This document shows, piece by piece, positions 14,147-21,499 of a stretch of 21,637 bases of DNA (position 1 is its first letter; each line of letters starts with the position of its first letter). The stretch is from contig DATGEO010000096.1 in the NCBI GenBank assembly GCA_035310015.1, positions 1-21,637 of the forward strand. The letters are read 5' to 3'. The DNA is from DATGEO01 sp035310015 (GTDB lineage: Bacteria > Chloroflexota > Dormibacteria > Dormibacterales > Dormibacteraceae). Made by a program: the position numbers and the translations under genes. A model generated the notes under the pieces. That model did not search any database. It was not told the origin of the DNA and was given only the letters and a program-made list of their open reading frames with translations.

Positions 14147-14160
14147 CCGGAGGAAGGTAC

Positions 14161-16302
14161 TTGCAATCGACAACTCGTGTGGTTTCACGCGGCCAGACGC
14201 GGTCCGGCGCCGCAATCGTCCTCGCCCTCATCTCGGTCACCGCTCAGATGATCGCGCTTGCCGCGGCCACCGGTTGGGGGCCCGCATTCGGGTCCGGCCA
14301 CCAGGGCCGACCGCAGATGGCCGCCGCCCTCATCCGCGGCATCGACTGCGGCGGCGCGGCGGCGAACATGGCCACCTGCGTCGTGGGCGGCAAGCTGACG
14401 CCGGAGCTGGCGCTGGCGCGCGTGGCGGTGCCGCGGGGCTCGAAGCAGTGCCCTGACTCCGGCCCGGGCGCGAGCTGCACGAGCGGGCAGTCGGCCCCCA
14501 TCGACTTCGGCGCGGCGGCCGTGCCGAGCGGCCTCTCCGCCTGCCCCACCGACCCCAGCAAGCCCATCCCCGACGTGCCCGGCGCCTGCGGGCCGTCGCC
14601 GGCGGCGGCGACCCTCCCGAGCCCGTCCTCCGGCACGGGCGCGCCTGCCGTCCTCTCCCCCGCCGCGTCCAAGGCGACGAGCACCAACCCCGTCCCCGAG
14701 CTGCAGCTCGCCGTTGACAAGACGATCCTCGGCGCCGGTGACCACACTGTGCTCGTCGCCACCTCCGCGCTCGCGGTCGACGGCACTCCGTGGGCGATCG
14801 AGATCTTCGACAGCACCACCGGCGCGCTCGTCGGCGCATGCAGCCAGGCCAGCCAGTGCACGGTCGCCTTCTCCGCCAACGCCGGCGCCCACACCTTCGT
14901 CGCCTACGTCGCCACCCCGGCGGCGAGCATGCCGACGTCCGGCATTCGTCTGACCTCCAACACCGTGCACGTGCACTGGCTTGGCGTCCACCTGTCCACC
15001 AGCGGGCCGGCCGTCGTCGGGCCCAACCACCCGGTCACCTTCACGGCCGACGCCAGCCAGGACGTAACCGGCACCAACTACGCGATCGAGCTTTGGGACT
15101 CGAGCACCGGCCAGCGGCTCACCTACTGCGCGCGCGGGCTTTCCTGCAGCACCTCTCTCATCGAGCCGGCGGCCGGCACGCACGTCGTCGAGGCCGACCT
15201 CGGACTCGTGGCTCCGACCGCCGGGCTGCCGGCGGTGCTCGCGACGTCGGAGCTCGTTCCCGGCGCGTGGGCGACGGTGAACCTCGCCGCCAGCACCACC
15301 TATCCCGTCCAGGGCGGCATAGTGTGGCTCACGGCCACCGCCACCGCGGACCTCACGAACACGCCGTGGGCGATATACATCTACACCGCGTCCGGTCAGC
15401 TGGTCGGGACCCCTTGCGCCGCGAGCACCTGCGCAGCCAGCCTCACGCTGCCCGGCGGCAAGACCCCGTCCTTCTACGCGACCATCGCGCGGCGCGTGCA
15501 GGCGGGCGACGCGGCAAGCACGCCGCTGTCGGGCGTGCTCGACAAGGTTCGGGTGAGCACCTCGAACGCCGACGTCCAGGCGATATCGGCGACCGTGACC
15601 CCGACCCGGATCATGTGGGGCGTCGACTCATGCCAGGCCTTCACGCAGGACCCGGCGGGCGGGTCCGGCCTGCTGCCGCAGGTGACGTCGATGCTCGGCG
15701 CGCCTGACTTCTGGGGCCGCTACCTGCCGACCACCGGCAACTGCCCTGGCCTCAGCTCCGCCGAGATCGCCGCGGCGCACGGCCGGCACATGGCGATCCT
15801 GCCGATCTACAACGACTACGACTGCTCCGCGGTCAGCGGGAACGCGACCGGCTCCTCGTACGGGCTCTCCGCCATCCGCTGGGCCCAGAACGACATCATC
15901 CCGCTCGGCACCGCGATCGCGATCGACATCGAGCCGGTCGGCGACGCCTGCCCCGGCGCGGCCAACGTCGACTACGGGTTCATCTCCGGCTGGTACGACC
16001 AGCTCACGCGCGCCGGATACGTGGCCGCCTTCTACGGCGACACCGCGCCGGGCAGCGCCTTCGCGGGTGCGTGGTGCGCGACGATCCAGCAGCGGCCGGA
16101 CATCGCGAACAACTCGTACCTGTGGTCGTTCGAGCCTTCGCTCCAGGGCGGCTTCAACAAGGGCAGCGCGCCCGGCTACTCGCCTTACAGCCCCGGCTGC
16201 GCCGGCCATTACGCCGTCTGGCAGTACATGCTCAGCGCCGGCTCGACGCCGGACGTGGACCACGACGAGGCGAGCAACGACTTCCCGCTCTGGTACCCCT
16301 GA
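14161..16302 (+). CDS. Secreted protein with three Ig-like repeats and a C-terminal DUF1906 glycoside-hydrolase-like domain
   Basis: A 713-aa exported protein. The N-terminus has a basic region and a hydrophobic stretch (about 16-37) that would act as signal peptide or anchor. A Pro/Ser/Ala-rich linker follows (about 100-180), then three related Ig-like modules at about 184-255, 276-353 and 373-447. Each has a T-x-x-A/W-I-E/Y-I/L core strand, a STTGALV or similar turn, and a pair of cysteines 4-6 residues apart. The C-terminal part (about 478-713) is DUF1906, the TIM-barrel glycoside-hydrolase-like domain seen in mycobacterial Rv2525c: VDSCQ (Asp489), AIDIE (Asp589, Glu591), and the ending AVWQYMLSAG...DVDHDEA. 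A likely role is binding or cutting cell-wall polymer, but no enzymatic activity is proven for the family. The TTG start has a strong GGAGGAAGG Shine-Dalgarno. Confidence 0.85.
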   Translation: MQSTTRVVSRGQTRSGAAIVLALISVTAQMIALAAATGWGPAFGSGHQGRPQMAAALIRGIDCGGAAANMATCVVGGKLTPELALARVAVPRGSKQCPDSGPGASCTSGQSAPIDFGAAAVPSGLSACPTDPSKPIPDVPGACGPSPAAATLPSPSSGTGAPAVLSPAASKATSTNPVPELQLAVDKTILGAGDHTVLVATSALAVDGTPWAIEIFDSTTGALVGACSQASQCTVAFSANAGAHTFVAYVATPAASMPTSGIRLTSNTVHVHWLGVHLSTSGPAVVGPNHPVTFTADASQDVTGTNYAIELWDSSTGQRLTYCARGLSCSTSLIEPAAGTHVVEADLGLVAPTAGLPAVLATSELVPGAWATVNLAASTTYPVQGGIVWLTATATADLTNTPWAIYIYTASGQLVGTPCAASTCAASLTLPGGKTPSFYATIARRVQAGDAASTPLSGVLDKVRVSTSNADVQAISATVTPTRIMWGVDSCQAFTQDPAGGSGLLPQVTSMLGAPDFWGRYLPTTGNCPGLSSAEIAAAHGRHMAILPIYNDYDCSAVSGNATGSSYGLSAIRWAQNDIIPLGTAIAIDIEPVGDACPGAANVDYGFISGWYDQLTRAGYVAAFYGDTAPGSAFAGAWCATIQQRPDIANNSYLWSFEPSLQGGFNKGSAPGYSPYSPGCAGHYAVWQYMLSAGSTPDVDHDEASNDFPLWYP

Positions 16303-16313
16303 TCCTTCTCATC

Positions 16314-16333
16314 GCCGGGTAGCCATCCCCGGC
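16314..16333 (+). terminator. Weak terminator-like hairpin after the DUF1906 gene
   Basis: GCCGGG-tagccatc-CCCGGC forms a 6-bp stem 12 bases after the stop, with TTTT beginning 8 bases beyond it. The T-tract is short and displaced, so termination may be partial. Confidence 0.4.
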
Positions 16334-16354
16334 TCGAACGTTTTCCCTGCAAGA

Positions 16355-16380
16355 CCGAATTCAGGTCGGCCCAATTCAGG
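16355..16380. repeat. Short direct repeat upstream of the YggT gene
   Basis: CCGAATTCAGG and CCCAATTCAGG are 11-base copies with one difference, 15 bases apart, ending just before the Shine-Dalgarno of the YggT gene. This may be a binding site for a regulator, or chance. Confidence 0.35.
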
Positions 16381-16392
16381 GAGGTTCGAGGA

Positions 16393-16887
16393 ATGGAGAG
16401 CGAAGAGCACGTAGTTCGCGAGGAGCCCGGGCCGGGCTCAGAACCAGGCCCGGATCCCGTGGAGCGGAGACCGTACGGCCGGACGATCCGCGAGGACCGC
16501 TACGCCGACGGGCCCGTCCGTTCCGCGGACTCCGAGGTCGTCAGCCGCTGGTCGCCCGCGCGCCGAGCTTTCGACGTGGCGTACCTGATCTTTGCCGTCA
16601 TCGACGCCGTCATTCTCATCCGCATTCTTCTGAAGCTTCTCGGCGCCAACACCGCGGTTCCTTTCACCGGTTTCATCTACGGCCTGAGCGACTTCTTCCT
16701 GGCGCCGTTCCGCGGCCTGTTCCAGGTCTACGCGAGCGGCCGCTCGGTGTTCGAGCCCTGGGCGGTGATCGGGCTCCTCGTCTACGCGCTGGTCGGCTAC
16801 CTGCTGGCGCGCTTGATCGCGGTCATGTTCCGTCGCGACGTGACGGTGGCGAGCCGCAGCGAGCACATGCGGCCAGGCCCGTACTGA
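16393..16887 (+). CDS. YggT-family membrane protein
   Basis: A 164-aa protein. The first 55 residues are acidic/basic and disordered (EEPGPGSEPGPDPVE). The rest is a YggT-type core with two membrane helices (about 58-80 and 118-140). It has the family pattern VIDAVILIRILLKLLGAN, then PFTGFIYGLSDFFLAPFRGL between the helices. YggT proteins are associated with cell division, envelope integrity and osmotic stress in various bacteria; the molecular role is unsettled. The ATG start has GGGAGG and GAGG upstream. It converges with otsB, with 4 bases between the stops. The long disordered N-terminal extension is more than the usual one-repeat YggT protein carries. Confidence 0.82.
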   Translation: MESEEHVVREEPGPGSEPGPDPVERRPYGRTIREDRYADGPVRSADSEVVSRWSPARRAFDVAYLIFAVIDAVILIRILLKLLGANTAVPFTGFIYGLSDFFLAPFRGLFQVYASGRSVFEPWAVIGLLVYALVGYLLARLIAVMFRRDVTVASRSEHMRPGPY

Positions 16888-16891
16888 TAGA

Positions 16892-17689
16892 TCAGCCGGG
16901 GCGGTAACCCGTCGCCCACTCGGAGAGCATCATCAGGAACCGGCTGACCTCGGCCGGACCTGACATGACGAGGTCGCACGCGGCGAAAAGGTCAGCGCGC
17001 GCCTCGTCCGACGCCACGCCCACCGTGAGATGCGGCAGCGTCTGGCCGGCCAGGTAGTCGAACATCGGGCGGTCGTTCTCATCGTCGCCCAGGCACACCA
17101 CGCCGTGCGGCCGACGGCGCTCAATGAGGCGCGCGAGCGCCGCGCCCTTGGGCTGCAGGCGCGGGATCACCTCGACGACGCGCCTGCCGGGCTGAACGAA
17201 CAGCCCGCTGCTCTGGAGCAGCGGCTCGAGCGCGCGCAGGATCTCGGCCGCGCCGACCTGCGCGTGGCGGTAGTGGATCGCCGTCGCGCCCGGCTTGATC
17301 TCGAGCCATACGCCCGGTGTGCCGCTGAGCAGCTGCGCAGCCTTGACGTTGAACCTGTCGAGGCGCTGCCGCTCGTCTGAGGTCAGGTCGACGAGCCCTG
17401 AGTCGCCGATCAGATCGATGCCGCTGACCGGCACCATGCGCACCAGGTCGGAGGTCGGCCGGCTGCTGAGGACGGCGACGCGACTGATGAGGCCGGCCAG
17501 CCGGCTGAGCGCGGCCACCGTCGCCGGCAGGATGCGAGCCTCGGTGGGGTCGGGCGCGATCTCGGCGAGCGTGCCGTCGAAGTCCGTGACCAGCATGACC
17601 TGGCGCGGGTGCAGCGATGCGACCGCGGAATGCCGCCAGGCGTCGTGCGCGCTGGGCGCGTGCGCGGAGAGATCGCGCCGCTCGAACAT
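16892..17689 (-). CDS. otsB: Trehalose-6-phosphate phosphatase
   Basis: A HAD-superfamily phosphatase of 265 aa that removes phosphate from trehalose 6-phosphate to give trehalose in the cytoplasm. Motif I is DFDGTLAEI (Asp36 nucleophile, Asp38 acid/base). Motif II is the SSR region (75-77), motif III is Lys181 in QPKGAAL, and motif IV is GDDENDRPMF (Asp202, Asp203, Asp206). The OtsB-type cap lies between motifs II and III (VWLEIKPGATAIHYRHA, GRRVVEVIP). The length is typical. It is the third gene of the PBP-otsA-otsB unit, starting 18 bases after the otsA stop. No strong Shine-Dalgarno is visible; an inverted repeat spans the junction, so expression may depend on ribosomes arriving from otsA. 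Confidence 0.92.
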   Translation of the reverse strand: MFERRDLSAHAPSAHDAWRHSAVASLHPRQVMLVTDFDGTLAEIAPDPTEARILPATVAALSRLAGLISRVAVLSSRPTSDLVRMVPVSGIDLIGDSGLVDLTSDERQRLDRFNVKAAQLLSGTPGVWLEIKPGATAIHYRHAQVGAAEILRALEPLLQSSGLFVQPGRRVVEVIPRLQPKGAALARLIERRRPHGVVCLGDDENDRPMFDYLAGQTLPHLTVGVASDEARADLFAACDLVMSGPAEVSRFLMMLSEWATGYRPG

Positions 17690-17697
17690 CGGCAGGC

Positions 17698-17710
17698 TAG
17701 TGGACCACTA
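17698..17710. promoter_or_regulatory. Inverted repeat at the otsA-otsB junction
   Basis: TAGTGG-a-CCACTA is a perfect 6-bp inverted repeat with a 1-base centre. It includes the otsA stop codon (minus-strand TAG) and lies 8 bases before the otsB ATG. The one-base centre makes an RNA hairpin unlikely, so a protein site or chance is more plausible. Confidence 0.28.
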
Positions 17711-19258
17711 GGAGGTCATCCGCTGGCGGAGGCCGGGCGCGGAGACGAGGTCGCGGATGTCCTGCACCTGCCGGCTGATCCAGCGGGAGATGTCGTTGGT
17801 CCGCACCACGTCGCGCGCGCCCTCGTTGCGGCGCCGGCGCTCGTCCGAGCTCATCACCAGCCCACGATAGATCGCGTCGGCCGTCGCCTCGATGTCGAAC
17901 GGGTTGACCGACAGCACGTGCGGGTGCAGCTCCTCGTGCGCGCCGGCGTTTTCCGACAGGACGATTACGCCGCTGTTGCGGTTGACGAGCGCGCCTTCTT
18001 TCGAAACGAGGTTCAGCCCGTCGTACACCGGGTTGACGAGAAGGACGTCGAAGTTGCGCAGGGCGGCCATCGCCTTGCGCACGCTCTCGCCGAACTCGAG
18101 GCGGATCGGCGACCAGCCGCCACCGCCGTGGCGCCGGTTGATTCGATGCGCGGTCGTGCGCACTTGGCGCAGGTAGTCGCGGTACGCGGCGACATCCTGC
18201 CGTGACGGCTGCAGGAACGCCCAGAACTGCACGCGGCCCTTGAGCTCGGGGTGGTGCTCCAGCAGCTTTTCGTAGGCGAGAAAGCCGCGGACGATGTTCT
18301 TCGAGGGGTCGGTGCGGTCGATGCGGACGATCAGGTGCTCGGGCCGCCAGTCGCGCAGCTTGCGCTCCTCGACGAGCACGCTGTGGGAGAAGGAAAGGCG
18401 CGTGGTCGCAGCGACCTCGATCGAGATCGGGTAATGCCGCGCGTAAACGACGCGGCCATCGATCAGCACCGCGCGCTCCTTGTCGTCGACGGTCATGCCC
18501 GCGTTCTCGTCGCACGTCATCAGGAAGTTGCGCACGTCGAGGCTCGACTGGAAGCCGACGATGTCGCAGCCCAGCAGGCCTTCCACGATCGCGTCGCGCA
18601 TGTGCCGCGGCAGCACCTTCCAGTACTGCGGCGTCGGCCACGGGATGTGGACGAAGTGCGTGATCACCGCACCTGGCAGCTCGCGGCGAACCATCTTGGG
18701 CACGAGGTAGAGCTGGTAGTCGTGGATGAGGACCAGCGGCCGCTCCGGTAGCTGGTGGCCGATCTCGACCACGCGGCGCGCGACCTGGCGGTTGACCTCC
18801 ACATAGCCTTCGTTCCACGCGGCGTGGATGTGGTTGTCGACCACGGGCTCGGTGGCCAGGTTCCAGAGATAGTGCTGGATGAACCACAGCACCGGGTTGG
18901 CGATGACCGAGTAGTACTTGTGGTACTCGTCATTCGACGGCATGACGTAGTGCAGCTTGGTGGTCGACCGGCCGAGCGGCGCGACGATCGTCGTGCCCTG
19001 CTCTTCGACCAGCTGGCGCTCGGCGTCGGTGCGCGCGACCGCGACCCAGTCGGCCGCCGTGACCTCGGCCAGCGTCAGCAGCGCCGTGACGACGCCGCCG
19101 GCGCCGCGCGCGAACCCTCCGTCGGGCCGCGGCTCGTGCGGCGCGCGATTGCTGACCACGATCGCCGAGCTCGGCGGCAGCGTCCGGGTGACGTAGTTGC
19201 GCATCGACGACCCCGGCCGTCTGCGCTCCACGCTCTGGAGAAACGGGCTGTCAGCCAC
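17708..19258 (-). CDS. otsA: Trehalose-6-phosphate synthase (GT20)
   Basis: A GT20 retaining glycosyltransferase, 516 aa, making trehalose 6-phosphate from a nucleotide-glucose and glucose 6-phosphate. Family landmarks are VVSNRAP (34-40), GAGGVVTAL (52-60), HDYQLYLVP (179-187), HFVHIPWP (201-208), Arg315 and Lys320 in RTDPSK (equivalent to the phosphate-binding Arg/Lys of OtsA), and NPVYDGLNLVSKE (409-421). The donor loop RTDPSKN differs from the RLDYSKG form of the E. coli enzyme, so the donor (UDP-, GDP- or ADP-glucose) may differ; a glucosylglycerol-phosphate or related GT20 activity is not excluded, though the adjacent otsB favours trehalose. The GTG start at 19258 has AGGAGG, which overlaps the PBP stop codon. 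It is the middle gene of the operon. Confidence 0.9.
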   Translation of the reverse strand: MADSPFLQSVERRRPGSSMRNYVTRTLPPSSAIVVSNRAPHEPRPDGGFARGAGGVVTALLTLAEVTAADWVAVARTDAERQLVEEQGTTIVAPLGRSTTKLHYVMPSNDEYHKYYSVIANPVLWFIQHYLWNLATEPVVDNHIHAAWNEGYVEVNRQVARRVVEIGHQLPERPLVLIHDYQLYLVPKMVRRELPGAVITHFVHIPWPTPQYWKVLPRHMRDAIVEGLLGCDIVGFQSSLDVRNFLMTCDENAGMTVDDKERAVLIDGRVVYARHYPISIEVAATTRLSFSHSVLVEERKLRDWRPEHLIVRIDRTDPSKNIVRGFLAYEKLLEHHPELKGRVQFWAFLQPSRQDVAAYRDYLRQVRTTAHRINRRHGGGGWSPIRLEFGESVRKAMAALRNFDVLLVNPVYDGLNLVSKEGALVNRNSGVIVLSENAGAHEELHPHVLSVNPFDIEATADAIYRGLVMSSDERRRRNEGARDVVRTNDISRWISRQVQDIRDLVSAPGLRQRMTS

Positions 19259-19267
19259 TGCGTCCTC

Positions 19268-21355
19268 CTATGTGGGTTTGGATGAAGGCGACGGGCTCGG
19301 CAGCACCGATGGGCTCGGCAGCACCGATGGGCTGGGCAGCACCGACGGTGACCCGCTCGGGCTCGGGGAGGGCGATAGGCTGGGGCTCGGGCTGGGGCTG
19401 GGGCTCGGGCACAAGCTCTCGGTCCCCGGCAGGAGGAGCTCGTTGCCGGCGCAGCCGTGGACGAGGCCCGGAGGCTGGGAGTACCAGTCGCGCATGGATC
19501 CGGGGAGCGCGTTCACGAAGTCCGCGAGGATGCTCGAGCCCACGCTCTCGCCGTAGGCGGCGATGAATCCGCCCTTGCCGTTGGCGCCGGTGTTGCCGGC
19601 CCACGTGCCGATGACGATGTCCGGGTTGTAGGCCATCACCCACGCGTCGGGGATCTGGCCGTTGCCGTTGTCGCTGGTGCCGGTCTTGCTCGCCATCTGG
19701 CGGTTCCATCCGAAGCCCCACTGGTACTGGTAGTGCTTGAGGACGTCGGTGATGAGGTACGACTCCGCCGGCGTCAGCACGTTCGACGTGTTCGGGTCGG
19801 GCCGCTGGTAGTCGATGTTGCCGTGGTCGTCCTCGACCTTGGTGATGCCGTTGAGGTCGACGCGCGTCCCCTGATTGGCGAACACCTGGTAGCCCTGGAC
19901 GTGCTCGTAGAGGGTGACGTTGCTGCCGCCGATGGCGGTCGAAAGCCCGGGATCGAGCTTGCTGTTGATGCCCATCGCGTGGGCGAGGTCGATGACGTTG
20001 CTCATGCCTTCCATCTGGCCGACCTCGACCGCCGGGATGTTGCGCGAGAACAGCAGTGCCCGCCGCGCCGTGATCGGGCCCATGCCGCCGTTGTCGAAGT
20101 CGTGCGGCTCGTAGCCGCCGAAGTTCGTCGGCTCGTCCTTGAGAATCGTGGCGAGCGTGATCTTGTGGTCGCGCAGGGCGGCCTCGTAGACGTACGGCTT
20201 GAACGACGACCCGGGCTGGCGCTCGGCCGTCACGACGTCGAACTCGCCGCCGATCGAATCGCTGTTGTAGTCCTCCGAGCCGACCCAGGCGAGGATCTCG
20301 CCGGTCTTCGGGTCGGCCGCCATCAGCGCCGCGTTGTTGATGTCGGCCCAGCTCAGCGAGCGGACCCCCTTCTTCACCGCCGCCGCGGCGGCGGCCTGCA
20401 GCCTCAGGTCGAGGGTCGTGTGCACGACGAACCCGCCCTGCTGAACGGCGGCCGAGCCGAACATCGACTCGAGCTGGCCGAGGATCCAGTCGACGAAGTG
20501 CGGCGCTGCGCTCTGCCGCGCGCTGGCCTGGATGTGCATCTCCTTCTGCACGTCCTCGGCCTTCGCCTGATCCGCGTCCGGCTGTGACAGCGCGCCGGTC
20601 GTGACCATGCCCTGGAGCACGTACTCCTGCCGCTGCTTTGCCAATGAGTAATGGAGGACGGGGTCGTAGGCGCTGGGCGCCTGGATCAGGCCGGCCAGAA
20701 ACGCCGCCTCCGCCGGGCTGAGGTCCCGGGCGTCCTTGCCGAAGTACGTCCGCGCGGCGGCGCCGACTCCGTAGGCGCCGTGGCCGAAGTAGACGCGGTT
20801 CAGATACATCGTGAGGATCTGGTCCTTGGAGAAGCGCTGCTCCATCGCGATCGCGAGCACGAGCTCGTGCAGCTTGCGGGGGAGCGACTTCTCCGGCGTC
20901 AGGAGCTGGATCTTCACCAGCTGCTGGGTGATGGTGCTTCCGCCCTCGTTGAGCCCGCCGCTCTTCACGTCCACCAGGAGGGCCCGCAGCGTCGACGCGA
21001 CGTCGATGGCGCCGTGGTGGTAGAAGTTGCGGTCCTCGGCCGCGATGACGGCGGCCGGCGCGTACTTGCCCATCTCGTCGAGAGTGAGGTTCACGTGGTA
21101 GTGGCCCGCGGGGCTGTAGTCCTCGATCACCTGTCCGTTGCGATCGAGGATGACGATGTCGCCGGCGGCGAGCACATCGACGTTGGGGTCGGGAAGGTCC
21201 TGCACCGCCCACACCACGTAGATCGAGCACACCGCGAAGAAGACCGCGACGGCGATCGCAAACAGAAAACGGTGCGCCCAGAACCAACCCAGCGGTCCGC
21301 GACCGTGAACAGGCGCCGCGGGCCGTGGCGCGGGATCGGTGGGATTCGAGACCAC
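19268..21355 (-). CDS. Class A penicillin-binding protein with Ser/Pro repeat tail
   Basis: A second bifunctional peptidoglycan synthase, 695 aa. It has one membrane anchor (about 30-50). The GT51 domain has catalytic Glu107 in AAEDRNFY, GGSTITQQLVK and FSKDQILTMYLNRVYFG. The transpeptidase domain has SSFK (Ser383-Lys386), SRN (437-439) and KTG (557-559). A Cys pair flanks GNELLLPGTESL near 635-649. The last 45 residues are a low-complexity Ser-Pro tail with three SPSVLP units, presumably an extracellular wall-spanning segment. The GTG start at 21355 has GGAGG about 9 bases upstream. Its TAG stop is part of the otsA Shine-Dalgarno (TAGGAGG), so otsA translation is probably coupled. It is first in the operon. 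Confidence 0.94.
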   Translation of the reverse strand: MVSNPTDPAPRPAAPVHGRGPLGWFWAHRFLFAIAVAVFFAVCSIYVVWAVQDLPDPNVDVLAAGDIVILDRNGQVIEDYSPAGHYHVNLTLDEMGKYAPAAVIAAEDRNFYHHGAIDVASTLRALLVDVKSGGLNEGGSTITQQLVKIQLLTPEKSLPRKLHELVLAIAMEQRFSKDQILTMYLNRVYFGHGAYGVGAAARTYFGKDARDLSPAEAAFLAGLIQAPSAYDPVLHYSLAKQRQEYVLQGMVTTGALSQPDADQAKAEDVQKEMHIQASARQSAAPHFVDWILGQLESMFGSAAVQQGGFVVHTTLDLRLQAAAAAAVKKGVRSLSWADINNAALMAADPKTGEILAWVGSEDYNSDSIGGEFDVVTAERQPGSSFKPYVYEAALRDHKITLATILKDEPTNFGGYEPHDFDNGGMGPITARRALLFSRNIPAVEVGQMEGMSNVIDLAHAMGINSKLDPGLSTAIGGSNVTLYEHVQGYQVFANQGTRVDLNGITKVEDDHGNIDYQRPDPNTSNVLTPAESYLITDVLKHYQYQWGFGWNRQMASKTGTSDNGNGQIPDAWVMAYNPDIVIGTWAGNTGANGKGGFIAAYGESVGSSILADFVNALPGSMRDWYSQPPGLVHGCAGNELLLPGTESLCPSPSPSPSPSLSPSPSPSGSPSVLPSPSVLPSPSVLPSPSPSSKPT
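19293..19346 (-). repeat. 18-bp tandem repeat, three copies, in the PBP tail
   Basis: The plus-strand unit GGGCTCGGCAGCACCGAT occurs twice exactly and a third time with two changes. It encodes the SPSVLP units. Because 18 is a multiple of three, copy-number change would lengthen or shorten the tail without a frameshift. Confidence 0.85.
19382..19409 (+). other. G-rich tract with quadruplex potential
   Basis: The plus strand has five G-runs of three or four separated by 2-3 bases (GGGG-CTC-GGG-CT-GGGG-CT-GGGG-CTC-GGG). This strand is the template for the PBP gene, where the tract encodes the Ser-Pro tail. It fits a quadruplex consensus; formation is untested and may be a side effect of Ser-Pro coding. 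Confidence 0.45.
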
Positions 21356-21446
21356 CCTTCGTTCCCTCCTCGAGCGCCCAGGAATGCGGCGGCACGCCGC
21401 GCCGCGCGCTCTGGCGCTTCGTGTGTAGGAACGCGGGTGGCCGGTC

Positions 21447-21465
21447 TCCTACTTATGAGGTAGGA
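21447..21465. promoter_or_regulatory. Inverted repeat upstream of the PBP-ots operon
   Basis: TCCTAC-ttatgag-GTAGGA is a perfect 6-bp inverted repeat with a 7-base spacer, in the AT-rich part of the upstream region, about 92 bases before the PBP start. A further GTAGGAA copy is at 21425-21431, so two related half-sites lie in one direction. It is a candidate operator for the operon. Confidence 0.35.
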
Positions 21466-21499
21466 ATTTGTAAAAGCGGCGCAAACGCGCCCCGAATTC

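Noticed and set aside
14004..14160. ydaO/yuaA (cyclic di-AMP) or GEMM (cyclic di-GMP) riboswitch before the wall-associated gene
   Set aside because: Considered because such switches precede wall hydrolases and the window encodes a GGDEF protein. The conserved cores of both classes (for example GGGUGAAUC of ydaO) are not present, so only an unclassified structured leader is reported.
19251..21395. Minus-strand open frame of 714 codons, longer than the PBP frame it overlaps
   Set aside because: Its translation is Arg/Gly/Ala-rich with no domain, while the overlapping frame gives a complete GT51/transpeptidase protein with all catalytic motifs.
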